This document shows, piece by piece, positions 19,144 through 29,197 of a stretch of DNA of 64,000 bases. A model generated the notes under the pieces. That model did not search any database. It saw only the letters and a program-made list of their open reading frames with translations, and was not told where the DNA came from. Origin of the DNA: Paraflavisolibacter caeni (GTDB lineage: Bacteria; Bacteroidota; Bacteroidia; Chitinophagales; Chitinophagaceae); contig NZ_JAOTIF010000009.1 of assembly GCF_025628885.1 (NCBI RefSeq), positions 124,001-188,000 on the forward strand, in the 5' to 3' direction. Numbering within the stretch: position 1 is the stretch's first letter; every line of letters starts with the position of its first letter. A program made the translations under genes and the position numbers.

Positions 19144-20712
19144 CTAATTTTCTTTCCACTCAAAAACACCTGGTTCTGGGTTAATACCCTGAGGTATAGG
19201 TGTACCATAAAAATCATGTGATGCGGTCGGATTTTCAAATAATGCTTTCAAATTAAGTCCAGTATTTATTAAAGGCGAACTGGATTGTAAAGTATAATTA
19301 GTGAGCGTATGCAGCTGATTAGGATCTATAAGTTTCGTTGTAAATGGTCCCTTCAACAAGGGATCGATCTGCCTTCCCGCTAATTGTCCGTTCCACTTTT
19401 CTTGGCCGGTTTCATCCGCCCACACAAACAGGTTTTTATAGCCCCTGAACCTTATATCACCACCTGTCGTCCACCACACATTACCAATGAACTTTTCACC
19501 GGAACTAGGCCCATTTACAATTTGCTCTGCCCCGATAAATATGTTGTTATAGAGGAAAATATTTTTGTTTTTACTGGAAGGCTCAAATTCAATAGCTGGT
19601 GCATGTGTTGAATATACCAGGTTATTATGTACGATACAGTCAGCCAGTTGAACGCTGTCATCAGACCCATTCCAGAAGAAGATTCCTCCCGATCCCTCTG
19701 TTGAGGTTGCATCGTTAATGCTAATGCAATAACGTACAGTATTGTTGTACCATAATGAGGCTCCGGCATATTGAAATAAGCCATATCCCGCACCTTCATT
19801 TTCATAAGAAAGACAATATTGAATCACAGAATTTGTAACGCCGCCATCCAGGTCAAATCCGCCACCATCTTTTGCGCCTTTGGCTGTCCTGTTCCGGTAA
19901 CTGATGCAATATTGTATCAAAACATGATCGCTTTCATAAGCCCAAATTCCTACAGGCCCATTTCCAATACGAGGCATATCCCAACCATTGTTAGTAGCAG
20001 TACAATGATCAATGGTTACGCTATCTGAGTGCGCTATCAAGATGCCATTACCACTATGGTTTTCAAGCATTGTAGGATCGCCGGGATTATTCTCGGCATT
20101 ACAATTCTTTACCAGTATATTTCTTGATTTCTTCTTGTCTGAACCTCCAATATTAATTCCACTAAATCCGTTTTCCAGTGCATATACATTTTTAACCTGA
20201 ATGCTATTACAGTCATACAGGTCAAGGCCGGACTTTTGAAAACCCTGTGTATTTACATTTTCTATACTAGCATAACTTGCTTCTATTAAGCTGACTCCAT
20301 TGGTTGAATTTCCAGTTTTACGTCCTGCCCCCCTTGCATTTATGTTACTAAGCTGAAAATAACTGCCTTTGATGATGATCGCTTCTTTATTGCCTCCATT
20401 GATAGTAGCAGCACCTTTTTCATAACTACTGATTACCACTGGTTTATTATTACTACCCTGTACAATAAGCTCCAACATTCCATCGAATGTTTCACCACCT
20501 TTAAATAAAATAGTATCACCGGCTTTAAGTTTAATCTCATTAACCTTTCTTAATGTTTTCAAAGGCCGCTCTAAAGTGCCAGGATTGCTGTCATTTCCGT
20601 TATTGGCAACATAGTAAGTGTTTCCGAAAGCGCTACACACAACAAGCGGCTTGGCACTTACAAGAACAGCAACAATAAGAATGAACAACAACCTTAATAT
20701 TTTATTGCTCAT
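19144..20712 (-). CDS. Secreted right-handed parallel beta-helix protein
   Basis: A 522-residue protein with an N-terminal signal segment (about 1-30). The next motif, TYYVANNGNDSNPGTLERPLKTLRKVNEIKLKAGDTILFKGG, is the standard entry of DUF1565/pectate-lyase-like beta-helix proteins. The rest is a series of short strands rich in N, G, I and V (SIENVNTQGFQKSGLDLYDCN; GFSGINIGGSD; VLIQYCISYRN), the coils of a parallel beta-helix. Such proteins are polysaccharide lyases, hydrolases or surface binding proteins acting on uronic-acid or galactose-containing glycans. The gene is just upstream of the GH20 gene (24-bp gap), so the two are probably co-transcribed. The family is secure; the activity is not. 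Confidence 0.8.
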   Translation of the reverse strand: MSNKILRLLFILIVAVLVSAKPLVVCSAFGNTYYVANNGNDSNPGTLERPLKTLRKVNEIKLKAGDTILFKGGETFDGMLELIVQGSNNKPVVISSYEKGAATINGGNKEAIIIKGSYFQLSNINARGAGRKTGNSTNGVSLIEASYASIENVNTQGFQKSGLDLYDCNSIQVKNVYALENGFSGINIGGSDKKKSRNILVKNCNAENNPGDPTMLENHSGNGILIAHSDSVTIDHCTATNNGWDMPRIGNGPVGIWAYESDHVLIQYCISYRNRTAKGAKDGGGFDLDGGVTNSVIQYCLSYENEGAGYGLFQYAGASLWYNNTVRYCISINDATSTEGSGGIFFWNGSDDSVQLADCIVHNNLVYSTHAPAIEFEPSSKNKNIFLYNNIFIGAEQIVNGPSSGEKFIGNVWWTTGGDIRFRGYKNLFVWADETGQEKWNGQLAGRQIDPLLKGPFTTKLIDPNQLHTLTNYTLQSSSPLINTGLNLKALFENPTASHDFYGTPIPQGINPEPGVFEWKEN

Positions 20713-20837
20713 ATGTACTTCTTTATTTTTTATTATGGCAATTCTGTTTTATATACCACTCATTAATGTGCAACCATTGAATGCACCAATTTTTTAACAT
20801 CAATCCTTTACCTTCACCGCTTCAATCGAATTAAAAT

Positions 20838-21020
20838 GAAATTGGAAGAATTGGACAGCAATCACTGGAAAGCATTATCGGAAAGTATGTAGAGCGAAGT
20901 GCCGGGTGTGCAGGTAGTTACCTGGCGAATACTGAATCGCTGGGAGATACGGTTGTGCTCACCAAATCATTGGATGTAAAAGGCTCTACCCTCAATGCCA
21001 AAATGGGAGCAGTTGTATCT
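20838..21020 (+). pseudogene. Headless coding-like remnant
   Basis: A frame opens after a TAA at 20832-20834 with no ATG at its head and reads as about 60 protein-like residues: SLESIIGKYVERSAGCAGS, then YLANTESLGDTVVLTKSLD, then VKGSTLNAKMGAVVS. Then it runs into the 3' end of the serine hydrolase gene on the other strand. Composition and third-base pattern look coding. There is no start, no ribosome site and no recognisable family. It may be the surviving C-terminal piece of a gene deleted between the beta-helix gene and the serine hydrolase gene. The rest of this 318-bp gap (20713-20837) shows nothing. Confidence 0.4.
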
Positions 21021-21030
21021 CCACAGCCCC

Positions 21031-23448
21031 TCACTCTACTCTTGGCAACTCACTATCCCCTCCATTCATCCTTAACTTAGCCTTATTCACTTTCCCATTT
21101 TCATCTTTGATAAAAGAGATCTTGGCATTGATTTCCTTAAACACAAATTCAGTATTGGAAACTGGGAACATCTCAAGCTTGCCCTGCCCCGTTGGCTGGG
21201 CAAATAACTTGTCATTCTCTTTAATAATGGTAACCACGATTTGATCATTCAGCTTGTACTTGCCGGTATATTGATCCAGCAATACTGGATCTATGGTTAC
21301 AATGCTATCTTCTTTAAGCTTCTTCACATTCAGAGTCTGCCCATTCTGCCTGAACTCGGCACGATTGACAACTCCGTTTTCATCCGGGATAAACTTGATC
21401 TTCGCATCAACTACCTTCCAGAAAAATTCAGTTTGTGAAGAAGGATAGATCGGGAATTTAGCCTGGCCGCTAAGTTGCGCAAATAGTTGATCGCTTTCCA
21501 ATGTCACCTGCATCACTGCGCTCATAAAATCATACCTCCCGGTATAGCGTTGTAAAACTTCAGCAGGCACACTAACAACTTGTTTCGCAGTTTCCTTTTC
21601 CATTTCATTCCACAAATACGCCTCGGCTATCTTATTAGGATCAAAGGTCACTTCGGGAGTCATTGTATTGGAAAACATCACAACACTCAACTTCTCCTTG
21701 GGATAATAAGCCAGTTGAGAAACAAAGCCATGCAGTCCGCCACTATGCTCTATATAATCAATTCCGCGGTATTTTCCTGTAACAAGCCCATATCCATAAT
21801 TCATGGCTGGTTGATCGCCATTCTTTAAAGTAACCGTTGTAAGCGCCGCCTTTAGGCTTTCCGGGCGCAGCACTTTACCAGAATGCAGTGACATATTCCA
21901 TGTATCCAAATCATGTAATGTTGAATACAATGCTCCGGCTCCTCCTGCCCAGGACATATCCCAGTTGATAGCATCATCATATTTGCCATTATTAGATCCA
22001 TATCCATGTGCTTCTTCTTCAAGCTTGATGCCCGCATAATGAACACCGGTATTCTTCATTTGAAGTGGATCAAAAAAAGTCTGCTTCAAATATTCGCCAT
22101 ATGACTTCCCGGATACCTTTTCAATAATATAACCAAGCAAGAAATAACCTGAGTTATTATACATAAAATTTTCACCCGGGTTAAAATCATAAGGATCATT
22201 CTTGAAAGAATAAATAAGGCTATCCTCTGAAATTGTTTTGGTCACCTTATTAATAAAATCCGGTTTGTTTGTATAACTGTGGATGCCCGAAGTATGGGTC
22301 AATAAATGATGAATGGTCACTTCTTCCCCCCTCGGAAAATCAGGAATATACTTGGAAAGCTTGTCGTTCACACTGAGTAATCCCTGCTCCTGCAACTTTA
22401 AGATGGCCGCTGCAGTGAACTGCTTGGTAACAGAGCCGATCCTGAACTTAGTATTAGGAGTCACTATTTTTTTGCCTTTAATATCTGCATAACCAAAGCC
22501 CCTTTCATATACGGTTTTACCGTCCTTAGAAACCAATACGGCAATCCCTGGCATTTCTTTGCCTTTCAGAGATTGGTAATAAGTATCGATTAATGTGGCT
22601 GCATCAGGAACCGCTTCCTCTTTAGCCCCCTTTTTGATCAGGTATTGAACAATATCTGTTCTTCCCGCAATTTTCGCAGCAACCAGGGGTGAAATACCTG
22701 CACTACTCTTGGCATTGACATCTACTCCGTTGTCTATCAGTAAATTCATTTTATCAAGATCACCTCTGCTTACCGCTACTCCTAACTGGTCACTTAAAGC
22801 TGTTTGATCAAGCAATCTTGCAACAAAGCCCCAGCCTCCTTGTATATCCTGCACCTTGATCAATATCTGGTTGCTTCCTCTCACCAGTGGAAGCGGAACA
22901 ACATCATCATCTTTCTGAACACCCCTTGGAATCCAGTTCTCATGTACCAGTTTCCCGTTCAGCCATACTTTAACACCATCATCGCTGCCAAGCCCCAGCA
23001 TCACGGTACCGGCCTTTTCTGCCTTGATCTCTGCAATTGCGTAGGCATATACAAAATCATAGCTCTTTTCACCAAAAGCCTTGTCAAGCATCACCGCATC
23101 TTCACTTGATGAAATACTTTTCCATTGCAAAGTATTTTGCTGTACATGTACCGGCATCACTGGCTTTCCTGTAACAATAGGAACAGAAGAAATAATATCT
23201 TCTTTAAAGGTCTTCTCCTGCACCGAACTTGCCGGCATAGAATCAGCGCTAACCGGAACAGGCCCGGCTATTAGCCAGTTCTTCATAAACTTGCCCGTTG
23301 CTACAGCGCTATAGGTTGCCTTACCATAGCCACTGATAGTGGCAGCGCTTGTCTGTGCGGAAACAGTATGGGAAATAACGGCGGTTATAAATAAAATTGA
23401 AGATGAAATAATCACCTTGAAATATGCAGAAAAGTGACAGTGTCTCAT
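21031..23448 (-). CDS. Serine hydrolase (class C beta-lactamase fold) with ankyrin repeats
   Basis: An 805-residue exported protein. After a signal peptide (about 1-31) comes a PA14/glycan-binding-like beta domain (about 50-210; MLGLGSDDGVKVWLNGKLVHEN). Two ankyrin repeats follow (about 218-275; NLLIDNGVDVNAKSSAGISPLVAAKIAGRTDIVQYLIKKGA). The catalytic beta-lactamase/DD-peptidase-like domain has Ser339 and Lys342 in SVTK, Tyr430 in YNNSGY and a His568-Ser-Gly box replacing KTG. Two consecutive C-terminal DUF3471-type lipocalin-like repeats follow (each about 90 residues, ending in LDQYTGKYKLNDQ-like and QLFAQ/KLFAQ motifs). Members cleave peptides or esters; ankyrin insertion in a periplasmic hydrolase is uncommon. 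There is no clear operon partner. Confidence 0.88.
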   Translation of the reverse strand: MRHCHFSAYFKVIISSSILFITAVISHTVSAQTSAATISGYGKATYSAVATGKFMKNWLIAGPVPVSADSMPASSVQEKTFKEDIISSVPIVTGKPVMPVHVQQNTLQWKSISSSEDAVMLDKAFGEKSYDFVYAYAIAEIKAEKAGTVMLGLGSDDGVKVWLNGKLVHENWIPRGVQKDDDVVPLPLVRGSNQILIKVQDIQGGWGFVARLLDQTALSDQLGVAVSRGDLDKMNLLIDNGVDVNAKSSAGISPLVAAKIAGRTDIVQYLIKKGAKEEAVPDAATLIDTYYQSLKGKEMPGIAVLVSKDGKTVYERGFGYADIKGKKIVTPNTKFRIGSVTKQFTAAAILKLQEQGLLSVNDKLSKYIPDFPRGEEVTIHHLLTHTSGIHSYTNKPDFINKVTKTISEDSLIYSFKNDPYDFNPGENFMYNNSGYFLLGYIIEKVSGKSYGEYLKQTFFDPLQMKNTGVHYAGIKLEEEAHGYGSNNGKYDDAINWDMSWAGGAGALYSTLHDLDTWNMSLHSGKVLRPESLKAALTTVTLKNGDQPAMNYGYGLVTGKYRGIDYIEHSGGLHGFVSQLAYYPKEKLSVVMFSNTMTPEVTFDPNKIAEAYLWNEMEKETAKQVVSVPAEVLQRYTGRYDFMSAVMQVTLESDQLFAQLSGQAKFPIYPSSQTEFFWKVVDAKIKFIPDENGVVNRAEFRQNGQTLNVKKLKEDSIVTIDPVLLDQYTGKYKLNDQIVVTIIKENDKLFAQPTGQGKLEMFPVSNTEFVFKEINAKISFIKDENGKVNKAKLRMNGGDSELPRVE

Positions 23449-23598
23449 AAACTGGAGTTTAAGAAGAGAGATGAAGACATAAATCTACTTTTTTTATATC
23501 AGGCCTGGTACTTTTTATGATGACCGGTAGGTTCCTGATTTACCTTGATAGCCATCCCAGGCCTGCCACCTCTCATGAAACAACTTGCATAATAAGGC

Positions 23599-24525
23599 CT
23601 ATTTTTTTGGCCAATTCGCCCATATAGAACAATGCCCGCCATTATCAGTACCTCGAAGGCTGCGTTGTTCACCGGAATAAGCAGCATTCATCACAGCCTT
23701 TGGCGTAAAATGAAGTTTTCCATTACTGTTAGTTAAAAATGCTTTTCCAAAATGTGCTTGTGATAATCCATGTCCTGATTCATGCAGCGCAATAGATTCT
23801 ATGTCAATGCCGGTACTGCTATTGGTACTCCAAACAAAATTATCATTGTAATAAATCTCGGCAAATGACACATCTGCTAAGCCATTGCCATCGATGTCGG
23901 ATACATTTCCATCTTCGTCAAAAAATATGAAATGATAAGTGATCCCAAGTATGAAACTACTACCGCCAGGAGCGATCTGGTCAAAAAATGCACCTGGCAA
24001 AAATCCGGAATGCTGGATATCTGCAACCTGGTCCAAACTGCCACCAAAACCACTAAAAGCCTGCACCCAGCCAAGGTCTCCATTGTGAGGGATCTCAGTA
24101 AGATTGAGCTCAGAACACTTTACAGCTTCCCATGTAGCCATAGCATTGTTGATTGCCGTTGCCACTTGCACATGTGATAATCCGTTATCCGTGGTGGTCT
24201 CGTTATCAATAGCATAGGTAATGTTTGTTCTGCCTCCACGGCGTGGATCAGACGGTACAAAATCTACATCCAGGTGTTTATTGCCTACATCCTTGAAAAA
24301 TATAGTCTGCCCTGCTTTCCCCGATTTAGCTGTAGTAATATAATCCGCACTGTAAAGGACTGCCTTATACGTTTTCCGGTCCGTTTGAATCATTACCTTA
24401 CTGGCCTGACCATCTGCTTGGATCACTGGCTTGTCAGCATTGTTGCTCTTAAAATTGTCTGTTTTTGTACAACCTGCCAAAAGCAGGATAAAGAACATGG
24501 CGAATAGGAAGGGTGTTTTCGTCAT
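23599..24525 (-). CDS. Matrixin-like zinc metalloprotease lipoprotein
   Basis: A 308-residue lipoprotein (lipobox LLAGC, Cys19). The zinc site HESGHGLSQAH has ligands His248, His252 and His258 with catalytic Glu249. It is followed by a Met-turn-type AVMNAAYSG (about 278-286), the matrixin/metzincin signature. An acidic calcium-type loop (DEDGNVSDIDGNGLAD, about 203-218) precedes it. The enzyme would sit on the cell envelope and degrade host or environmental protein. It is divergent from the large PL11 gene, with a 346-bp AT-rich gap between them. There is no clear pro-domain cysteine switch, so how it is kept inactive is unknown. Confidence 0.82.
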   Translation of the reverse strand: MTKTPFLFAMFFILLLAGCTKTDNFKSNNADKPVIQADGQASKVMIQTDRKTYKAVLYSADYITTAKSGKAGQTIFFKDVGNKHLDVDFVPSDPRRGGRTNITYAIDNETTTDNGLSHVQVATAINNAMATWEAVKCSELNLTEIPHNGDLGWVQAFSGFGGSLDQVADIQHSGFLPGAFFDQIAPGGSSFILGITYHFIFFDEDGNVSDIDGNGLADVSFAEIYYNDNFVWSTNSSTGIDIESIALHESGHGLSQAHFGKAFLTNSNGKLHFTPKAVMNAAYSGEQRSLRGTDNGGHCSIWANWPKK

Positions 24526-24871
24526 AAATGAACTATTAAGGGTGAAAAATGACTACTGATGTTCATCCCATTTTCAAACAGATAAACCGGGGCCATTGAA
24601 AGGCTCTATACAGGGGCTCTTGTAGTATTCAATAGAGCAAGGATTGTACAAAACTATCTGAGGGCGATTACAAAAAATTAAAATTAATATAATAAATGTA
24701 ATATAAAAAAATCTATATAAATACTGCAGGCAAACCCGTTATAGGAGCAAAAATCACAATACACCGCACAAAGCAATCCATAAGTCAGGACAGATCAGGA
24801 TGCTGAAAGACCTTTTGCTACGTATTCTTGTTGTGATATTATCCTAATCCCTAACACTAAATCGCTTGTGT
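24526..24871. other. Divergent intergenic region
   Basis: About 345 bp between the metalloprotease (-) and the lyase (+). It is markedly AT-rich around 24665-24730 and should contain both promoters, but I could not fix a specific box or operator. No gene is supported here. Confidence 0.5.
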
Positions 24872-27800
24872 ATGAAACTATGTCTACGGTCATACTTGGC
24901 CGTTTTCCGTCCCTTACGATTATCCCCCAAAAACGCTGCTGATCCCCCAAAATCCTCAAGGAAACCATTTATCCTAATTTCTTGCCTTACTTTGCTCGTC
25001 CTTGTATCTGTCAACACTTGGGCACAACAATGGCAGGTGATTGCCAATGAACAGACGATTGCTTCTTCAACCTCCAGCTATACCAATATCGCCATGGTCA
25101 GCGATGGAGCAGTATCCATTCCCTATGTGATTTACACCGAATCTGGAATAGCCAAAGTAAAAAAACAACTGGAAGATTCCTGGATACAGGTGGGCGGCAA
25201 CGTTTCTTCAGGAAGCGCTACCTATACGCGCATTTATGCTGATGAAACCGGGAATGTTTACGTCACCTATGTGGACGCAGCCAACGGCAACAAACTGGCT
25301 GTTAAAAAATTCAACGAAGCCTCCGATACCTGGGAGCCGCTGAACAACAACAGCAATAATCTCTATGTCTCTGCTGGTTCAGTCACATACAGCATCAGCC
25401 AATACAACTCTACCCCTAGGAGCGCACTGGCCTTTGATGCGAACAATGTTCCCTACATTGTCTTTGGCGATGGCTCAGGCCTGAACCCTTTTGTAAAGAA
25501 GTTCAACGGCTCTGCCTGGGAAACGCTGGGTTCAGGCGCAATCTCTGCACAAAGGGCAGTTGGCGTTGGTATCGCCATTGATGAAAACAACGTCCCTTAT
25601 GTAGCTTTTGCCAACCAGTCTTCTGCCTCCTCCACTACTGGTAATCTGGTTTTGTACAGGTATAGCAACAATGCCTGGGAATCAATAAGCGTCCCAGCCC
25701 AGGTGAACGGTGCTGCCTCAGGGGCCACGACAGGAATTCGCCACACCTGCATCGCTACCAACAACAGTGGCAACCTGGCAATTGCTTATTTTAATACAGG
25801 CAACTCCAACAAAGCCACGGTAATCGTTTACAACAAGACTGCCGGCACATGGAGTTATTCTGCGGCTATATCTACCCGTGATGCACCAAACATCAGCCTG
25901 ATCAATGATATTTCCGGTAATCTGTACGCCTCCTTCGCCGATGTCATTTCCAATGGCTCAGGACGTTCCGTGACCCGTGTAATGAAACTCGCTGTTGGCA
26001 CTACTTCCTGGACCGAGTTAAAAGATGCGTCCGTAACTACTGGTATTGACGAACCTGCGGGCAGCATTTCAATTGCTGTGAACGAAAGCAGCCGGCCATA
26101 CATCGTTTATACAAAACCCAATAGCGTATCAGTAGCTACTCCTATAGTCCGGTTCTATGTTCCTGGTGTTGTTACCCCACCCGATCCCCCTGCTCCCGAC
26201 CCGGTAGTGAACACACCCAAACAAATGGAATTCCTGAGCCGCGGTGTAGTGGCAGTACGTACCTCAGATGCCAAAGTTTATGTTGGCTGGCGCATGCTGG
26301 GGACCGATCCTTCCAACATCGCCTTTAACCTGTACCGTGATGGAGTGAAACTCAATCAAACACCTATTACAACTTCTACCAATTATACTGACGAAACATC
26401 GACAAACGGCACATATACCGTTAAACCAGTCATCAATGGCGTGGAAGGAGCTGCTTCAGCCCCGGTTTCAGTTTGGGCCAATAACCAATTGTCCATCCCC
26501 CTGGATATTCCGCAAGGCGGCATGACTCCCGATGGTGTTGCCTATACTTATTCGGCCAATGATTGCAGTGTGGGCGATGTGGATGGAGATGGAGAATACG
26601 AGATCATCGTAAAATGGGATCCATCCAACTCCAAAGACAACTCACAAGCAGGCTATACAGGTAATGTATACCTCGATGCCTATAAATTGAACGGCACCCA
26701 CCTTTGGCGCATCGACCTTGGACGCAACATCCGCGCGGGCGCTCACTACACCCAGTTTATGGTCTACGACTTGGACGGTGATGGCAAAGCCGAAGTGGCT
26801 TGTAAAACTGCAGATGGTACAATAGATGGAAAAGGCATTACCATTGGCGATCCATTTGCCGACTACCGCAACACCTCCGGTTATGTGTTAGCTGGTCCCG
26901 AATTCCTGACCATCTTTAACGGCCTAACTGGTGCTGCTATGGCAACCACAAACTACCTGCCTGCTCGTGGCACTGTTTCTAGCTGGGGCGACAACTACGG
27001 TAACCGCGTAGATCGCTTTATAGCTGCAATAGCCTACTTGGATGGAGCTCGTCCAAGCCTGGTGATGGGACGCGGTTATTACACCCGCCTGGTAAGAGTA
27101 GCCTGGGACTGGCGCAACGGCCAACTCACCCGCCGCTGGACTTTTGATAGCAACGATGCAGGCAACGGAGCCTATGCTGGTCAGGGCAACCACCAGATGA
27201 GTATAGGCGATGTGGACGGTGACGGTAAAGACGAAATTTTCAATGGATCGAGCACCATCAACGACAATGGTAAGGGTCTTTGGTCCAACGGTTTGGGTCA
27301 TGGCGATGCCATGCACATGACCGACATGGACCCTGACAGGCCTGGTCAGGAAATGTGGAGCTGCCACGAAGACCAGGGTTCTTACAAAACCAACGGCTTG
27401 GTATTGAAAGATGCCAAAACCGGCGTGCCTTTCTGGGGTGTACCCACTACTGGCGACATCGGCCGTGCTATGGCCGCCGACATTGACCCCACCCATAAGG
27501 GCTATGAAATGTGGGGGTCCTCCGGCAACCTATACGATGCCAAAGGTGTGCAGATCAGTACCAACAAACCTACCTACAACTTCGGTATCTGGTGGGACGG
27601 CGACCTGAGCCGTGAACTGCTGGATGGAACGAAATTGGACAAATGGAATCCAGCTACCAACTCATTGAACAGGCTGTATACCATTTACAACGCAGCTCCT
27701 GTTTCCTCCAACAACAGTACAAAGGCCAATCCTGGCCTCACTGCCGACCTGCTGGGCGATTGGCGCGAGGAAATGATCTTCCGCCGCTCCGATAATACGG

Positions 27801-28951
27801 CCCTGATCCTGTTCACAACCACCATTCCTACGGAACACCGCATCTATACCCTGATGCACGATCCTCAGTACCGCACGGCAATCGCTTGGCAGAACTCGGC
27901 TTATAACCAACCGCCTTATCCGAGCTTTTATCTGGGCAACGATATGGCCACCCCGCCTGTCCCCAATATTGTGGTGACTGACTTTGTACCACCTTCGGTG
28001 TCCGGTGTTACCAAGCAGACAGCAACAGCCGAAGTCACCAATGCAACTTCAGTGACCTACAGGGTAAACTTCTCTGAAAACGTACAAGGTGTGGATGTGT
28101 CCGACTTTAGTCTGGCAGCGACTGGAACTGCATCCGGCGACATTGCTTCAGTAAGCGCTGATTCCGGCGCTTCCATTGATGTAACAGTAAATAACATCAC
28201 CGGTGATGGAACACTGCGTCTGAATGTAAACAGCAGCAATACGGGCATCACGGATGAAGCATCCAATCCATTGACCGAAGGCTTCACAGCCGGTGAGACC
28301 TATAACTTCGATCATACGGCACCAACGTTCACTAATGCCTCCGTCAATAAACCATCTTTGCTAGTGCCTAACCATAAAATGGAGGACATAAAGCTGAACT
28401 ACGAGGTATTAGACGCAAATAGTACAACTGTTGTAATTTCTATAACCAGCAATGAAGCTGAAAATGGTTTGGGTGATGGCGATACAGCTCCTGATTGGGC
28501 AATAGTGGACGAGCACAATATCCAACTTCGTGCAGAACGCTCAGGAACTGGCGCTGGCCGTACCTACACCATTACCATCGAGGCTACTGATATAGTCGGT
28601 AATACAAGCTCACAAGTGTTGACAGTGACTGTGCCACCCAACCAGAAAGGACAAAACAACAAAGCCTTGATCGCTGCAAATGTTGAAACGATAGCACAAA
28701 AAGGATTAAATGTAAGTGCATATCCCAACCCCTCTGCACAATACTTTAACCTCAACATCCAAAGCAGCAGCAATACACCAGTTACAGTGATCATTACAGA
28801 TGTTACTGGCCGTGTGATGGAAACAAAGAGTGGAGTTGCTTCCAACAGCAACTTAACCTTCGGTCACTCCTACCAGCCTGGCGTTTACTTGGTTCAGGTA
28901 GTGCAGGGAACCGAAAAACTAGTCATCAAACTGGTAAAAAAAGCTGATTAA
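24872..28951 (+). CDS. PL11 rhamnogalacturonan endolyase with N-terminal propeller-like domain and T9SS sorting tail
   Basis: A 1359-residue secreted protein. I start it at the ATG at 24872; a TTG two codons earlier is less likely. Parts in order: a long n-region and signal helix (ending NTWAQ), a repetitive propeller-like region (about 40-430), a Pro-rich linker (VTPPDPPAPDP, about 434-446), the PL11 lyase (about 449-1025), an Ig-like domain (SVSGVTKQTATAEVTNATSV) and a C-terminal type IX secretion sorting domain (AYPNPSAQYFNL...GVYLVQVVQGTEKLVIKLVKK). The lyase part has the family's calcium motifs DVDGDGEYEI, DLDGDGKAEV and DVDGDGKDEI. PL11 enzymes cut the rhamnogalacturonan I backbone of pectin by beta-elimination. 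The N-terminal propeller is not part of a typical PL11 enzyme. A perfect terminator follows the gene. Confidence 0.92.
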   Translation: MKLCLRSYLAVFRPLRLSPKNAADPPKSSRKPFILISCLTLLVLVSVNTWAQQWQVIANEQTIASSTSSYTNIAMVSDGAVSIPYVIYTESGIAKVKKQLEDSWIQVGGNVSSGSATYTRIYADETGNVYVTYVDAANGNKLAVKKFNEASDTWEPLNNNSNNLYVSAGSVTYSISQYNSTPRSALAFDANNVPYIVFGDGSGLNPFVKKFNGSAWETLGSGAISAQRAVGVGIAIDENNVPYVAFANQSSASSTTGNLVLYRYSNNAWESISVPAQVNGAASGATTGIRHTCIATNNSGNLAIAYFNTGNSNKATVIVYNKTAGTWSYSAAISTRDAPNISLINDISGNLYASFADVISNGSGRSVTRVMKLAVGTTSWTELKDASVTTGIDEPAGSISIAVNESSRPYIVYTKPNSVSVATPIVRFYVPGVVTPPDPPAPDPVVNTPKQMEFLSRGVVAVRTSDAKVYVGWRMLGTDPSNIAFNLYRDGVKLNQTPITTSTNYTDETSTNGTYTVKPVINGVEGAASAPVSVWANNQLSIPLDIPQGGMTPDGVAYTYSANDCSVGDVDGDGEYEIIVKWDPSNSKDNSQAGYTGNVYLDAYKLNGTHLWRIDLGRNIRAGAHYTQFMVYDLDGDGKAEVACKTADGTIDGKGITIGDPFADYRNTSGYVLAGPEFLTIFNGLTGAAMATTNYLPARGTVSSWGDNYGNRVDRFIAAIAYLDGARPSLVMGRGYYTRLVRVAWDWRNGQLTRRWTFDSNDAGNGAYAGQGNHQMSIGDVDGDGKDEIFNGSSTINDNGKGLWSNGLGHGDAMHMTDMDPDRPGQEMWSCHEDQGSYKTNGLVLKDAKTGVPFWGVPTTGDIGRAMAADIDPTHKGYEMWGSSGNLYDAKGVQISTNKPTYNFGIWWDGDLSRELLDGTKLDKWNPATNSLNRLYTIYNAAPVSSNNSTKANPGLTADLLGDWREEMIFRRSDNTALILFTTTIPTEHRIYTLMHDPQYRTAIAWQNSAYNQPPYPSFYLGNDMATPPVPNIVVTDFVPPSVSGVTKQTATAEVTNATSVTYRVNFSENVQGVDVSDFSLAATGTASGDIASVSADSGASIDVTVNNITGDGTLRLNVNSSNTGITDEASNPLTEGFTAGETYNFDHTAPTFTNASVNKPSLLVPNHKMEDIKLNYEVLDANSTTVVISITSNEAENGLGDGDTAPDWAIVDEHNIQLRAERSGTGAGRTYTITIEATDIVGNTSSQVLTVTVPPNQKGQNNKALIAANVETIAQKGLNVSAYPNPSAQYFNLNIQSSSNTPVTVIITDVTGRVMETKSGVASNSNLTFGHSYQPGVYLVQVVQGTEKLVIKLVKKAD

Positions 28952-28979
28952 AAAACTCAAACATGCTATATGAAATCCG

Positions 28980-29009
28980 ACTGCCCCAAGAATTTGGGGC
29001 AGTTTTTTA
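28980..29009 (+). terminator. Rho-independent terminator after the PL11 gene
   Basis: A 9-bp GC-rich stem (CTGCCCCAA at 28981-28989, TTGGGGCAG at 28994-29002) has a GAAT loop and is followed by TTTTTT. It lies 29 bp past the lyase stop. Confidence 0.92.
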
Positions 29010-29197
29010 TTAAATAATTATGAAATAAAAAACAAGATATTTATCTTTAAATCTATATGATCTGTTTCCCAAGTTAACTCCACCCAATTTGCATATTGCA
29101 TTTTCTTGATCTGTACCACTCTATTATCAATGATTAACCATAAAAAGAGTTGTGCGGCAACTCGTTATAATAATTGAATAACCTTTTTATAGCTATT

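Noticed and set aside
26924-27496. 190-codon antisense frame inside the PL11 gene
   Set aside because: Shadow of a GC-richer coding region with biased codons; no start signal or motif.
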